A DNA stretch of 64,000 bases from Hydractinia symbiolongicarpus (taxonomy: Eukaryota > Cnidaria > Hydrozoa > Anthoathecata > Hydractiniidae): assembly GCF_029227915.1 (NCBI RefSeq), contig NC_079883.1, positions 11,408,001 through 11,472,000 of the forward strand. Reading direction: 5' to 3'. The notes under the pieces were generated by a model, which had not been told where the DNA came from, ran no database searches, and was given only the letters and a program-made list of their open reading frames with translations. Shown one piece after another: positions 9,915 through 22,480 of the stretch. Every line of letters starts with the position of its first letter. The first letter of the stretch is position 1. Position numbers and translations under genes: made by a program.

Positions 9915-9950
9915 AAATTTTATGCTACATAAAAATTTTATGCTACATAA
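9915..9950. repeat. 18-bp tandem duplication
   Basis: AAATTTTATGCTACATAA occurs twice back to back, exactly, in every unit (4039-4074 in unit 1). It predates amplification of the array. Confidence 0.9.
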
Positions 9951-10128
9951 AGTTTGACAATGTTAAAAATATGAAGGGCAAGAAAAGTAAAAGCAAGAAA
10001 ATAAGAAATTTAAAAACGAAAATACTTAAACTTAGGGAATCTAATCTTAAAATTACTCTTTTTTAACTGTTTAAGTGACTTAAACAAGTTTAACTTTGTA
10101 CCAAGATAATGTTTTTTTGTAAATGTGT

Positions 10129-10144
10129 GGCTATAAAAATAGCC
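10129..10144 (-). promoter_or_regulatory. H1 mRNA 3' stem-loop
   Basis: Same 16 nt as the H2A hairpin. The stop codon lies about 32 nt upstream, and ACACATTTACAAAAAAACAT follows. Its presence shows H1 is processed like the core histones. Other copies start at 4253, 16005, 21881, 27756, 33632, 39508, 45384, 51260, 56992 and 62867. Confidence 0.93.
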
Positions 10145-10176
10145 GTTTGTTAATGTAATAGCCAGATACACACAAA

Positions 10177-10728
10177 TTATTTTTTTGCGGTCTTCTTTGC
10201 TGCCTTTTTGGGAGTCTTTTTGACCTTCTTTGCTGCAGGTTTTTTAGCAACAGGCTTCTTTGTGGGTTTCTTAGCTGCTGGTTTCTTAGCCGAGGCTTTC
10301 TTTGTGGCAGGCTTCTTTGCTGCTTTCTTTGGCGTGCTCTTCTTTGCTGGCTTCTTTTTTGGTGTACTTTTCTTTGCAGTAGGCTTCTTTGCCGTTGGCT
10401 TTTTTGCTGCGGCCTTTTTCTTAGGTTTTTCTTTTTTTACCTGACCTAGCTTGAATGATCCAGAAGCACCAGTGCCTTTAGTTTGAATCAAATCGCCTGA
10501 TGTTACTCCTCGTTTAAGAGCCATTTTCAGATGATGATCTGAGTTTTCAGCAACTTTGTAATTTGCATGAATATATTTTGTAATAGCTTGGCGAGATGAA
10601 CCACCGCGTTCCTTTAGGGTAGCGATAGCAGCCTTGATCATGTCCACATATTTAGGGTGATCAGCTGTCTTCTTTGCAGCAGGTTTCTTCTTGGGTGCGA
10701 TTTTCTTTGGAGAAGCTGCTTCACTCAT
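10177..10728 (-). CDS. Linker histone H1 (unit 2, reference)
   Basis: Binds linker DNA at the nucleosome dyad. The 183-aa protein has a short basic N-tail with one SPKK CDK site (residues 6-9) and a winged-helix H15 domain at about 22-97 ([26 protein letters not shown], ending [11 protein letters not shown]). Its lysine/alanine/proline tail (98-183) contains three TPKK sites (122-125, 132-135, 172-175). The start at 10728 (MSEAASPKK) is preferred over an in-frame ATG at 10755 because H1 proteins normally begin this way. The longer form would add MDCCKKTLK. It is convergent with H3. Upstream on its strand are an H1-box AAACACA (10893-10899) and an E2F-like site (10872-10884). The mRNA ends in a stem-loop at 10129-10144. 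Confidence 0.97.
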   Translation of the reverse strand: MSEAASPKKIAPKKKPAAKKTADHPKYVDMIKAAIATLKERGGSSRQAITKYIHANYKVAENSDHHLKMALKRGVTSGDLIQTKGTGASGSFKLGQVKKEKPKKKAAAKKPTAKKPTAKKSTPKKKPAKKSTPKKAAKKPATKKASAKKPAAKKPTKKPVAKKPAAKKVKKTPKKAAKKTAKK

Positions 10729-10871
10729 TTTTAATGTTTTCTTACAACAATCCAACGATAAACGATGCTTGTTATCACAGTAGAAGTATACTAAACATTA
10801 CCGTGTAAATGAGATATAATTTAAGACGGTGCGAAGTATGCGGACGTAAAAGTACCACTCCCGGGAATTGA

Positions 10872-10884
10872 TTTGGCGCGAAAA
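10872..10884 (-). promoter_or_regulatory. E2F-like site upstream of H1
   Basis: TTTGGCGCGAAAA, a full match to TTTSGCGCSAAA, about 145 bp before the H1 ATG. E2F drives G1/S genes, so the site would fit S-phase H1 expression. In unit 1 the core is changed to TTTGGAGCGAAAA (4996-5008). Confidence 0.6.
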
Positions 10885-10892
10885 CAGAAATG

Positions 10893-10899
10893 TGTGTTT
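10893..10899 (-). promoter_or_regulatory. H1 box (AAACACA)
   Basis: Reads AAACACA on the H1 strand, the H1-specific promoter element known from vertebrate and sea urchin H1 genes. It lies 9 bp beyond the E2F-like site. A 7-bp motif alone is weak, but its position is right. Confidence 0.5.
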
Positions 10900-11307
10900 C
10901 TGTACATCGTATAATGTCCGTTTTGGGTGCCGCGACTATGCGAAAGCATGTTAATTTTTATTTGTAGCACGACGCAATAGTCTGAAAGAGAAGCTGCTGG
11001 AGTTTGAGGTCTTCAGCATTACATCTACTCTGTTAATTTGGGCTTCTTCCGCGCCCGTGTTAGGATTTTCATAAAGCGTTCTTTGGTTTGCGTTGCGTAT
11101 GTCGGCCTACATCATCGACACGGCCTGTTTCCGGCTATTAGGAGCAATTCATATATTGGGCACTGCGTTTCGACTTTTTTATTAGACCACAGTAAAAAAA
11201 TTCACTCACAGAAGTCCCTTTCTTTCATGGCTACAAACACGAAGAATTCTGTCGTAAGTAAAACGAATGCGCAAGCCAAAATAACGATGGGGCGAAGTCA
11301 TAAGCAT

Positions 11308-11380
11308 GGCCCTGTGGCCCAATGGATAAGGCATCTGACTACGAATCAGGGGATTCCAGGTTCGACTCCTGGCAGGGTCG
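11308..11380 (+). tRNA. tRNA-Arg(ACG) (unit 2, reference)
   Basis: A 73-nt intronless cloverleaf. The acceptor stem pairs GGCCCTG with CAGGGTC, with one G-U pair, and the discriminator is G. Box A reads TGGCCCAATGG and box B GGTTCGACTCC, the Pol III internal promoter. The anticodon loop CTACGAA gives anticodon ACG, read as ICG, which decodes CGT, CGC and CGA arginine codons. CCA is not encoded, as expected in eukaryotes. No TTTT run follows for about 200 bp (first at 11581); only TTT at 11391-11393 is close. The gene sits between H1 and the next U2, 322 bp before the latter. Confidence 0.97.
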
Positions 11381-11702
11381 CACTGTCGCATTTCGGCTGC
11401 ATGGTCTACTGTGTAACGCGCGCGCACGTTCTGGCGTAATGCGTTGATAAACGGAATGTACGCAGTCATATTGGAAAGTAATATCACGCACTTAGTATCG
11501 TCGCCTTTGTTAGCATTCATGTAAGTTACCATCCACTCGCTACAGTCGCTCTCCATCCTACGGCTAAATCAACAGCCGTGATTTTTACTATGTCGCCGTC
11601 CATCCGTACGCGGTGACAGTTGTAAGCTTTACAGTAACGTGACATGCTCCACAAGCAGTTACGGTGTGTGGACGATGCCTATCATGGCAACGCTTGTTCT
11701 TT
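11381..11702. other. tRNA-U2 spacer
   Basis: Holds the tRNA 3' flank without an early TTTT, a short CG-rich run (CGCGCGC near 11418), and the U2 promoter with its candidate PSE at 11649-11662. No other gene recognised. Confidence 0.7.
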
Positions 11703-11888
11703 ATCGCTTCTCGGCCTAATGGCTAAGATCAAGTGTAGTATCTGTTCTTATCAGTTTAATATCTGGTAGGCCATTCTCTGAATGGTCAGTATATTAATCT
11801 GATTTTTGGCCTTGGGTCATGGAGGTGGATTCATTCACGCCGTGACCACGGGTTGCCTTGGTGTTGCACTATTACCGATGGCGGCCCA
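11703..11888 (+). ncRNA. U2 snRNA (unit 3)
   Basis: Matches the unit 2 copy over its full length. Confidence 0.95.
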
Positions 11889-12079
11889 CATAAGCAATAA
11901 AAGAATAATAGCAGTCCTCTTTCCGACGGCACTCTGCATAGTCTACGGCGGGAACAAAACGCGTACACTGGGGGAGAATACAGCCTATGCCCCGCGACAC
12001 GGCAGTTTATAACACACTCAAGCCACAAGCATTAACAAACTTTGAAGGGTACCCTCATGCTACGGTGCAGTTCCAACTC

Positions 12080-12244
12080 ATACTTACCTGACGGGGAAGT
12101 AAAGACTGATCAATGAGGGTTTTCTTCCAGAGTGAGGCTCTTGCATTGCACTACGCTTGGGCTGACCTCTGCGATTACTGCAAACGTCAGTAACTCGACC
12201 GTACAATTTCTGGTAGTGGGGGCCTGCGTCCGCGCTCGCCCCCT
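12080..12244 (+). ncRNA. U1 snRNA (unit 3)
   Basis: Matches the unit 2 copy over its full length. Confidence 0.94.
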
Positions 12245-12595
12245 CCTTAAGTCAAAATGAATGAGCTTAGAAAAGTTGCGCGGCCAAATGTCGGTGGTGA
12301 CTTAAACGCTAAGGTAAAACCTCGCTTGGCTGTTACGAAACGTGATTGCGATATAAGTCCTCGGAAGGCGGCGGAATTTTATTTTATTTGCCATTCCGTC
12401 AGGGTTATTGGATGATCGGCAATAGATCGAGTTTGTATGCATTTGAAAGCTCTTTTTTCTCGTACTATCACCTGAAAATGTCGTAGGAAAATGTCATAGG
12501 AAACACTTTCAACAACCGCCACGTTCCTTAATTGTTATAACAAGAAATATATCACAGCACCATTGAAATGAAAAGGCAACAAATGAAAATGAAAA

Positions 12596-12713
12596 GCCTA
12601 CGACACCGGGAGTTCCCAGGCGGTCCCCCATCCAAGTACTATCCCGGCCCGACGATGCTTAACTTCCGTGATCAGACGAGAACGGGTGTGTTCATCGTGG
12701 TATGGCCGTAGAC
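12596..12713 (-). rRNA. 5S rRNA (unit 3)
   Basis: Matches the unit 2 copy, TTTT terminator included. Confidence 0.96.
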
Positions 12714-12910
12714 ATTAGTAGGGGCAAATACGTGCAATTTATTTTGACGTTGTGATCAAATTTTTTTATTTAATTTCTTTGAGTTACTTAGGACAAGGCG
12801 TATGCATGGATTATCTATTAGACTTTAAGGTTATAGTTTTGTGAAAAAAACAATGTTTTTTTAAAGATGTGTGGCTATAAAAATAGCCGTTGTTTTCTGA
12901 GTGTAGCGGT

Positions 12911-13291
12911 TTACTTCTTCTGTCCTTTGTCGTTCTTCTTTGGGAGTAAGACAGCTTGAATGTTTGGCAAAACACCACCAGCTGCAATGGTTACACCGCT
13001 CAAAAGTTTGTTTAATTCTTCATCATTACGAACAGCCAATTGTAAATGTCTTGGAATAATCCTAGCTTTTTTGTTGTCTCTTGCTGCGTTACCAGCCAAC
13101 TCCAATATCTCAGCAGATAAATATTCCAAGACGGCTGCTAAGTAAACTGGTGCTCCAGATCCAATTCGGTTAGCATAGTGCCCTCTACGAAGGAATCTAT
13201 GCACTCTACCGACTGGAAATTGAAGTCCAGCTCTTGAGGATCTTGTCTTGGCTTTAGCCTTAGCTTTTCCACCTTTTCCACGTCCAGACAT
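12911..13291 (-). CDS. Histone H2A (unit 3)
   Basis: Predicted protein identical to unit 2. Confidence 0.98.
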   Translation of the reverse strand: MSGRGKGGKAKAKAKTRSSRAGLQFPVGRVHRFLRRGHYANRIGSGAPVYLAAVLEYLSAEILELAGNAARDNKKARIIPRHLQLAVRNDEELNKLLSGVTIAAGGVLPNIQAVLLPKKNDKGQKK

Positions 13292-13575
13292 AACTGCGAT
13301 TTGATTTGTAAGTTAATACAAAAACGTACGAATATTTAACGTAAGTGTTAACGAAATAAACTTTACTCGTTTTTTCATCATAAAAATAGGATCGAAATCA
13401 TGTTTTTTTAACCAATCATAATTAAGTATTAAACAAAAGATTTTTTTTTTAACCAATTAAATTGCGTATCGGCGTTTTCGGATCGAATTCGATCCGATTT
13501 TTTTACTTATAAACAAAAAGTTTTGACTTGCAGTTTAATGCTTATTTACAAGTTAAGTAGCAAAAATTTTTAACC

Positions 13576-13980
13576 ATGTCTGACGCAGCAGCTAAAGGAG
13601 GAAAACAGGCACCTAAAGTAGCCAAGAAAGGTGAAAAAAGAGCCGGCAAAAAAGGAGGAAAGATTGGTGGAACTGGTGAAAAGAAACGCAAGAGAAAGAG
13701 AAAGGAAAGTTATGCTATTTACATCTACAATGTTTTGAAACAAGTTCACCCAGATGTCGGAGTTTCAAGCAAAGCTATGAGCATCATGAACTCATTTGTC
13801 AACGACATCTTTGAGCGCATTGCTTCCGAAGCTTCGCGTTTGGCTCTTCAAAACAAAAAGTCGACCATCTCTTCTCGTGAAATTCAAACCGCAGTACGTC
13901 TTCTCTTGCCTGGAGAACTTGCAAAACACGCAGTCAGTGAAGGAACAAAAGCCGTCACAAAATACACAAGCAGCAAGTAA
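13576..13980 (+). CDS. Histone H2B (unit 3)
   Basis: Predicted protein identical to unit 2. Confidence 0.98.
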   Translation: MSDAAAKGGKQAPKVAKKGEKRAGKKGGKIGGTGEKKRKRKRKESYAIYIYNVLKQVHPDVGVSSKAMSIMNSFVNDIFERIASEASRLALQNKKSTISSREIQTAVRLLLPGELAKHAVSEGTKAVTKYTSSK

Positions 13981-14442
13981 ACCAACGTCTACCAAACACA
14001 AACGGTCTTTTTTAAGACCACACATCTTTAAAAAAACATTTACTTGGCGTCACTACAAGTTAACCGAAGTTAATAAAACTTCTAAATAATGTGCTTAAGA
14101 ACACTAGCCTACATTTAAAATACTTCCCCATGTGTGTGTGTGGATTAGCTTCACTTTTCATACGTATTATTAGCTGTACTTGCAGAAAAGACAAGTACAT
14201 TGATCCATGTTATTGCTTACATTTAACTTAACCCAGCTTTTCACGGAAACACTCCCAGGCAAATTAACCCTACAAAGTATTTCTAAATTTTTTTTGTGTC
14301 ATATATGACATAGTATCGTATAGCAATAAATGTAACTGTGACAAGACTTTACACATTGTGTAATTTGGAAGCGTGCACAAAGTAATGTTTTAAAAGATTT
14401 GTGGCTATAAAAATAGCCGTTTTTGTTGAGCAATGACAACGC

Positions 14443-14799
<357 letters not shown>

Positions 14800-15277
14800 T
14801 TAACAGAATTCAGACAGCTTTAAAAAGAGGCCATAAAATTACCTACTGCTCGTGGAAACACCCTAATTAACCAATAGAGTTGCGTCATTACAAAATGTTC
14901 CGAACATTTTGTACATTTTTTTAAGTAAAACTGTAGTTTTTTTAAAAATTCGTGGTCTTAATGTTTCAGTAAGGCAATAAATTTGGCATCGTTGGAATTC
15001 GCCAAACCTTCTGCTACTTACTAAAAAAAAAAAAAGTCAAAAGCTTTTGTGTATCAGAAGATACAGCCGTTTTCCCGTAGCCAAAAAACACAGATTTTAT
15101 AAAAATGTTAAAGTAATGAGCGTAATGTCATTATGCAGCCAATCAGAAATTACTTTCTTAGCACCAATCAAATGGTTTGTTTTGAACCTTAGCTGTCAAT
15201 CAATATGAGAAATAAAACTTTGGCGCGATAGTGCATTTTAGACCGTCTTGTGTATCCGTACTACATCGACTTCTTAA

Positions 15278-15691
<414 letters not shown>

Positions 15692-16052
15692 GCATCTTAC
15701 CAAACAAAAAACGGCTATTTTTATAGCCACACATCCATAAAAAATATTACGGCTAGCTTTTTATATCAAACTTTGTTCTGCTTTCTGTTTAAATTTTATG
15801 CTACATAAAAATTTTATGCTACATAAAGTTTGACAATGTTAAAAATATGAAGGGCAAGAAAAGTAAAAGCAAGAAAATAAGAAATTTAAAAACGAAAATA
15901 CTTAAACTTAGGGAATCTAATCTTAAAATTACTCTTTTTTAACTGTTTAAGTGACTTAAACAAGTTTAACTTTGTACCAAGATAATGTTTTTTTGTAAAT
16001 GTGTGGCTATAAAAATAGCCGTTTGTTAATGTAATAGCCAGATACACACAAA

Positions 16053-16604
16053 TTATTTTTTTGCGGTCTTCTTTGCTGCCTTTTTGGGAGTCTTTTTGAC
16101 CTTCTTTGCTGCAGGTTTTTTAGCAACAGGCTTCTTTGTGGGTTTCTTAGCTGCTGGTTTCTTAGCCGAGGCTTTCTTTGTGGCAGGCTTCTTTGCTGCT
16201 TTCTTTGGCGTGCTCTTCTTTGCTGGCTTCTTTTTTGGTGTACTTTTCTTTGCAGTAGGCTTCTTTGCCGTTGGCTTTTTTGCTGCGGCCTTTTTCTTAG
16301 GTTTTTCTTTTTTTACCTGACCTAGCTTGAATGATCCAGAAGCACCAGTGCCTTTAGTTTGAATCAAATCGCCTGATGTTACTCCTCGTTTAAGAGCCAT
16401 TTTCAGATGATGATCTGAGTTTTCAGCAACTTTGTAATTTGCATGAATATATTTTGTAATAGCTTGGCGAGATGAACCACCGCGTTCCTTTAGGGTAGCG
16501 ATAGCAGCCTTGATCATGTCCACATATTTAGGGTGATCAGCTGTCTTCTTTGCAGCAGGTTTCTTCTTGGGTGCGATTTTCTTTGGAGAAGCTGCTTCAC
16601 TCAT
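16053..16604 (-). CDS. Linker histone H1 (unit 3)
   Basis: Predicted protein identical to unit 2. Confidence 0.96.
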   Translation of the reverse strand: MSEAASPKKIAPKKKPAAKKTADHPKYVDMIKAAIATLKERGGSSRQAITKYIHANYKVAENSDHHLKMALKRGVTSGDLIQTKGTGASGSFKLGQVKKEKPKKKAAAKKPTAKKPTAKKSTPKKKPAKKSTPKKAAKKPATKKASAKKPAAKKPTKKPVAKKPAAKKVKKTPKKAAKKTAKK

Positions 16605-17183
16605 TTTTAATGTTTTCTTACAACAATCCAACGATAAACGATGCTTGTTATCACAGTAGAAGTATACTAAACATTACCGTGTAAATGAGATATAATTTAA
16701 GACGGTGCGAAGTATGCGGACGTAAAAGTACCACTCCCGGGAATTGATTTGGCGCGAAAACAGAAATGTGTGTTTCTGTACATCGTATAATGTCCGTTTT
16801 GGGTGCCGCGACTATGCGAAAGCATGTTAATTTTTATTTGTAGCACGACGCAATAGTCTGAAAGAGAAGCTGCTGGAGTTTGAGGTCTTCAGCATTACAT
16901 CTACTCTGTTAATTTGGGCTTCTTCCGCGCCCGTGTTAGGATTTTCATAAAGCGTTCTTTGGTTTGCGTTGCGTATGTCGGCCTACATCATCGACACGGC
17001 CTGTTTCCGGCTATTAGGAGCAATTCATATATTGGGCACTGCGTTTCGACTTTTTTATTAGACCACAGTAAAAAAATTCACTCACAGAAGTCCCTTTCTT
17101 TCATGGCTACAAACACGAAGAATTCTGTCGTAAGTAAAACGAATGCGCAAGCCAAAATAACGATGGGGCGAAGTCATAAGCAT

Positions 17184-17256
17184 GGCCCTGTGGCCCAATG
17201 GATAAGGCATCTGACTACGAATCAGGGGATTCCAGGTTCGACTCCTGGCAGGGTCG
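17184..17256 (+). tRNA. tRNA-Arg(ACG) (unit 3)
   Basis: Matches the unit 2 copy. Confidence 0.97.
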
Positions 17257-17578
17257 CACTGTCGCATTTCGGCTGCATGGTCTACTGTGTAACGCGCGCG
17301 CACGTTCTGGCGTAATGCGTTGATAAACGGAATGTACGCAGTCATATTGGAAAGTAATATCACGCACTTAGTATCGTCGCCTTTGTTAGCATTCATGTAA
17401 GTTACCATCCACTCGCTACAGTCGCTCTCCATCCTACGGCTAAATCAACAGCCGTGATTTTTACTATGTCGCCGTCCATCCGTACGCGGTGACAGTTGTA
17501 AGCTTTACAGTAACGTGACATGCTCCACAAGCAGTTACGGTGTGTGGACGATGCCTATCATGGCAACGCTTGTTCTTT

Positions 17579-17764
17579 ATCGCTTCTCGGCCTAATGGCT
17601 AAGATCAAGTGTAGTATCTGTTCTTATCAGTTTAATATCTGGTAGGCCATTCTCTGAATGGTCAGTATATTAATCTGATTTTTGGCCTTGGGTCATGGAG
17701 GTGGATTCATTCACGCCGTGACCACGGGTTGCCTTGGTGTTGCACTATTACCGATGGCGGCCCA
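17579..17764 (+). ncRNA. U2 snRNA (unit 4)
   Basis: Matches the unit 2 copy over its full length. Confidence 0.95.
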
Positions 17765-17955
17765 CATAAGCAATAAAAGAATAATAGCAGTCCTCTTTCC
17801 GACGGCACTCTGCATAGTCTACGGCGGGAACAAAACGCGTACACTGGGGGAGAATACAGCCTATGCCCCGCGACACGGCAGTTTATAACACACTCAAGCC
17901 ACAAGCATTAACAAACTTTGAAGGGTACCCTCATGCTACGGTGCAGTTCCAACTC

Positions 17956-18120
17956 ATACTTACCTGACGGGGAAGTAAAGACTGATCAATGAGGGTTTTC
18001 TTCCAGAGTGAGGCTCTTGCATTGCACTACGTTTGGGCTGACCTCTGCGATTACTGCAAACGTCAGTAACTCGACCGTACAATTTCTGGTAGTGGGGGCC
18101 TGCGTCCGCGCTCGCCCCCT
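17956..18120 (+). ncRNA. U1 snRNA variant (unit 4)
   Basis: C-to-T at 18032 (nt 77) in the 3' side of stem-loop II. It turns a G-C pair next to the U1A loop into a G-U pair, so the fold should survive. Confidence 0.93.
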
Positions 18121-18471
18121 CCTTAAGTCAAAATGAATGAGCTTAGAAAAGTTGCGCGGCCAAATGTCGGTGGTGACTTAAACGCTAAGGTAAAACCTCG
18201 CTTGGCTGTTACGAAACGTGATTGCGATATAAGTCCTCGGAAGGCGGCGGAATTTTATTTTATTTGCCATTCCGTCAGGGTTATTGGATGATCGGCAATA
18301 GATCGAGTTTGTATGCATTTGAAAGCTCTTTTTTCTCGTACTATCACCTGAAAATGTCGTAGGAAAATGTCATAGGAAACACTTTCAACAACCGCCACGT
18401 TCCTTAATTGTTATAACAAGAAATATATCACAGCACCATTGAAATGAAAAGGCAACAAATGAAAATGAAAA

Positions 18472-18589
18472 GCCTACGACACCGGGAGTTCCCAGGCGGT
18501 CCCCCATCCAAGTACTATCCCGGCCCGACGATGCTTAACTTCCGTGATCAGACGAGAACGGGTGTGTTCATCGTGGTATGGCCGTAGAC
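18472..18589 (-). rRNA. 5S rRNA (unit 4)
   Basis: Matches the unit 2 copy, TTTT terminator included. Confidence 0.96.
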
Positions 18590-18786
18590 ATTAGTAGGGG
18601 CAAATACGTGCAATTTATTTTGACGTTGTGATCAAATTTTTTTATTTAATTTCTTTGAGTTACTTAGGACAAGGCGTATGCATGGATTATCTATTAGACT
18701 TTAAGGTTATAGTTTTGTGAAAAAAACAATGTTTTTTTAAAGATGTGTGGCTATAAAAATAGCCGTTGTTTTCTGAGTGTAGCGGT

Positions 18787-19167
18787 TTACTTCTTCTGTC
18801 CTTTGTCGTTCTTCTTTGGGAGTAAGACAGCTTGAATGTTTGGCAAAACACCACCAGCTGCAATGGTTACACCGCTCAAAAGTTTGTTTAATTCTTCATC
18901 ATTACGAACAGCCAATTGTAAATGTCTTGGAATAATCCTAGCTTTTTTGTTGTCTCTTGCTGCGTTACCAGCCAACTCCAATATCTCAGCAGATAAATAT
19001 TCCAAGACGGCTGCTAAGTAAACTGGTGCTCCAGATCCAATTCGGTTAGCATAGTGCCCTCTACGAAGGAATCTATGCACTCTACCGACTGGAAATTGAA
19101 GTCCAGCTCTTGAGGATCTTGTCTTGGCTTTAGCCTTAGCTTTTCCACCTTTTCCACGTCCAGACAT
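18787..19167 (-). CDS. Histone H2A (unit 4)
   Basis: Predicted protein identical to unit 2. Confidence 0.98.
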   Translation of the reverse strand: MSGRGKGGKAKAKAKTRSSRAGLQFPVGRVHRFLRRGHYANRIGSGAPVYLAAVLEYLSAEILELAGNAARDNKKARIIPRHLQLAVRNDEELNKLLSGVTIAAGGVLPNIQAVLLPKKNDKGQKK

Positions 19168-19451
19168 AACTGCGATTTGATTTGTAAGTTAATACAAAAA
19201 CGTACGAATATTTAACGTAAGTGTTAACGAAATAAACTTTACTCGTTTTTTCATCATAAAAATAGGATCGAAATCATGTTTTTTTAACCAATCATAATTA
19301 AGTATTAAACAAAAGATTTTTTTTTTAACCAATTAAATTGCGTATCGGCGTTTTCGGATCGAATTCGATCCGATTTTTTTACTTATAAACAAAAAGTTTT
19401 GACTTGCAGTTTAATGCTTATTTACAAGTTAAGTAGCAAAAATTTTTAACC

Positions 19452-19856
19452 ATGTCTGACGCAGCAGCTAAAGGAGGAAAACAGGCACCTAAAGTAGCCA
19501 AGAAAGGTGAAAAAAGAGCCGGCAAAAAAGGAGGAAAGATTGGTGGAACTGGTGAAAAGAAACGCAAGAGAAAGAGAAAGGAAAGTTATGCTATTTACAT
19601 CTACAATGTTTTGAAACAAGTTCACCCAGATGTCGGAGTTTCAAGCAAAGCTATGAGCATCATGAACTCATTTGTCAACGACATCTTTGAGCGCATTGCT
19701 TCCGAAGCTTCGCGTTTGGCTCTTCAAAACAAAAAGTCGACCATCTCTTCTCGTGAAATTCAAACCGCATTACGTCTTCTCTTGCCTGGAGAACTTGCAA
19801 AACACGCAGTCAGTGAAGGAACAAAAGCCGTCACAAAATACACAAGCAGCAAGTAA
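19452..19856 (+). CDS. Histone H2B Val107Leu (unit 4)
   Basis: G-to-T at 19770 changes GTA to TTA, giving Val107Leu (counting Met) in the last helix of the histone fold. The change is conservative and the gene looks functional. Confidence 0.97.
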   Translation: MSDAAAKGGKQAPKVAKKGEKRAGKKGGKIGGTGEKKRKRKRKESYAIYIYNVLKQVHPDVGVSSKAMSIMNSFVNDIFERIASEASRLALQNKKSTISSREIQTALRLLLPGELAKHAVSEGTKAVTKYTSSK

Positions 19857-20318
19857 ACCAACGTCTACCAAACACAAACGGTCTTTTTTAAGACCACACA
19901 TCTTTAAAAAAACATTTACTTGGCGTCACTACAAGTTAACCGAAGTTAATAAAACTTCTAAATAATGTGCTTAAGAACACTAGCCTACATTTAAAATACT
20001 TCCCCATGTGTGTGTGTGGATTAGCTTCACTTTTCATACGTATTATTAGCTGTACTTGCAGAAAAGACAAGTACATTGATCCATGTTATTGCTTACATTT
20101 AACTTAACCCAGCTTTTCACGGAAACACTCCCAGGCAAATTAACCCTACAAAGTATTTCTAAATTTTTTTTGTGTCATATATGACATAGTATCGTATAGC
20201 AATAAATGTAACTGTGACAAGACTTTACACATTGTGTAATTTGGAAGCGTGCACAAAGTAATGTTTTAAAAGATTTGTGGCTATAAAAATAGCCGTTTTT
20301 GTTGAGCAATGACAACGC

Positions 20319-20675
<357 letters not shown>

Positions 20676-21153
20676 TTAACAGAATTCAGACAGCTTTAAA
20701 AAGAGGCCATAAAATTACCTACTGCTCGTGGAAACACCCTAATTAACCAATAGAGTTGCGTCATTACAAAATGTTCCGAACATTTTGTACATTTTTTTAA
20801 GTAAAACTGTAGTTTTTTTAAAAATTCGTGGTCTTAATGTTTCAGTAAGGCAATAAATTTGGCATCGTTGGAATTCGCCAAACCTTCTGCTACTTACTAA
20901 AAAAAAAAAAAGTCAAAAGCTTTTGTGTATCAGAAGATACAGCCGTTTTCCCGTAGCCAAAAAACACAGATTTTATAAAAATGTTAAAGTAATGAGCGTA
21001 ATGTCATTATGCAGCCAATCAGAAATTACTTTCTTAGCACCAATCAAATGGTTTGTTTTGAACCTTAGCTGTCAATCAATATGAGAAATAAAACTTTGGC
21101 GCGATAGTGCATTTTAGACCGTCTTGTGTATCCGTACTACATCGACTTCTTAA

Positions 21154-21567
<414 letters not shown>

Positions 21568-21928
21568 GCATCTTACCAAACAAAAAACGGCTATTTTTAT
21601 AGCCACACATCCATAAAAAATATTACGGCTAGCTTTTTATATCAAACTTTGTTCTGCTTTCTGTTTAAATTTTATGCTACATAAAAATTTTATGCTACAT
21701 AAAGTTTGACAATGTTAAAAATATGAAGGGCAAGAAAAGTAAAAGCAAGAAAATAAGAAATTTAAAAACGAAAATACTTAAACTTAGGGAATCTAATCTT
21801 AAAATTACTCTTTTTTAACTGTTTAAGTGACTTAAACAAGTTTAACTTTGTACCAAGATAATGTTTTTTTGTAAATGTGTGGCTATAAAAATAGCCGTTT
21901 GTTAATGTAATAGCCAGATACACACAAA

Positions 21929-22480
21929 TTATTTTTTTGCGGTCTTCTTTGCTGCCTTTTTGGGAGTCTTTTTGACCTTCTTTGCTGCAGGTTTTTTAGC
22001 AACAGGCTTCTTTGTGGGTTTCTTAGCTGCTGGTTTCTTAGCCGAGGCTTTCTTTGTGGCAGGCTTCTTTGCTGCTTTCTTTGGCGTGCTCTTCTTTGCT
22101 GGCTTCTTTTTTGGTGTACTTTTCTTTGCAGTAGGCTTCTTTGCCGTTGGCTTTTTTGCTGCGGCCTTTTTCTTAGGTTTTTCTTTTTTTACCTGACCTA
22201 GCTTGAATGATCCAGAAGCACCAGTGCCTTTAGTTTGAATCAAATCGCCTGATGTTACTCCTCGTTTAAGAGCCATTTTCAGATGATGATCTGAGTTTTC
22301 AGCAACTTTGTAATTTGCATGAATATATTTTGTAATAGCTTGGCGAGATGAACCACCGCGTTCCTTTAGGGTAGCGATAGCAGCCTTGATCATGTCCACA
22401 TATTTAGGGTGATCAGCTGTCTTCTTTGCAGCAGGTTTCTTCTTGGGTGCGATTTTCTTTGGAGAAGCTGCTTCACTCAT
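21929..22480 (-). CDS. Linker histone H1 (unit 4)
   Basis: Predicted protein identical to unit 2. Confidence 0.96.
   Translation of the reverse strand: MSEAASPKKIAPKKKPAAKKTADHPKYVDMIKAAIATLKERGGSSRQAITKYIHANYKVAENSDHHLKMALKRGVTSGDLIQTKGTGASGSFKLGQVKKEKPKKKAAAKKPTAKKPTAKKSTPKKKPAKKSTPKKAAKKPATKKASAKKPAAKKPTKKPVAKKPAAKKVKKTPKKAAKKTAKK

Larger units (their letters stand above)
9816..10176. other. Convergent H3-H1 spacer
   Basis: Flanked by the H3 and H1 hairpins. Contains an 18-bp segment repeated twice in tandem (9915-9950) and a palindrome with 9-bp arms TGTTTAAGT/ACTTAAACA around one G (10068-10086). A 31-codon lysine-rich open frame (9971-10066) lies between them and is not called as a gene. 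Confidence 0.75.
10729..11307. other. H1 promoter and H1-tRNA spacer
   Basis: The first ~180 bp hold the H1 promoter elements: a TATA-like TATACTT near 10787, the E2F-like site and the H1 box. The rest, about 400 bp up to the tRNA, has more balanced composition with many CG dinucleotides. It holds no recognised gene, Pol III box or PSE. Confidence 0.7.

Noticed and set aside
10208-10444. Phe/Ala/Gly-rich frame resembling a membrane protein, antisense to H1
   Set aside because: It is the mirror of the lysine/alanine/proline repeats in the H1 tail, not an independent gene.
10729-10755. N-terminal extension MDCCKKTLK of H1 from an upstream in-frame ATG
   Set aside because: H1 proteins start with MSE or similar, which is what the ATG at 10728 gives. 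The upstream ATG probably lies in the 5' UTR or before the transcript.
10760-10780. ATGCTTGT near the H1 start and TTAATGCTT before H2B as reverse-strand PSE copies
   Set aside because: They match only 8-9 of 14 positions, lie in histone promoters, and no snRNA-like sequence follows.
10729-11307. A hidden U6, U4, U5, U7 or spliced-leader RNA gene in the long spacers
   Set aside because: I looked on both strands for their signature motifs and for a third PSE and found none.
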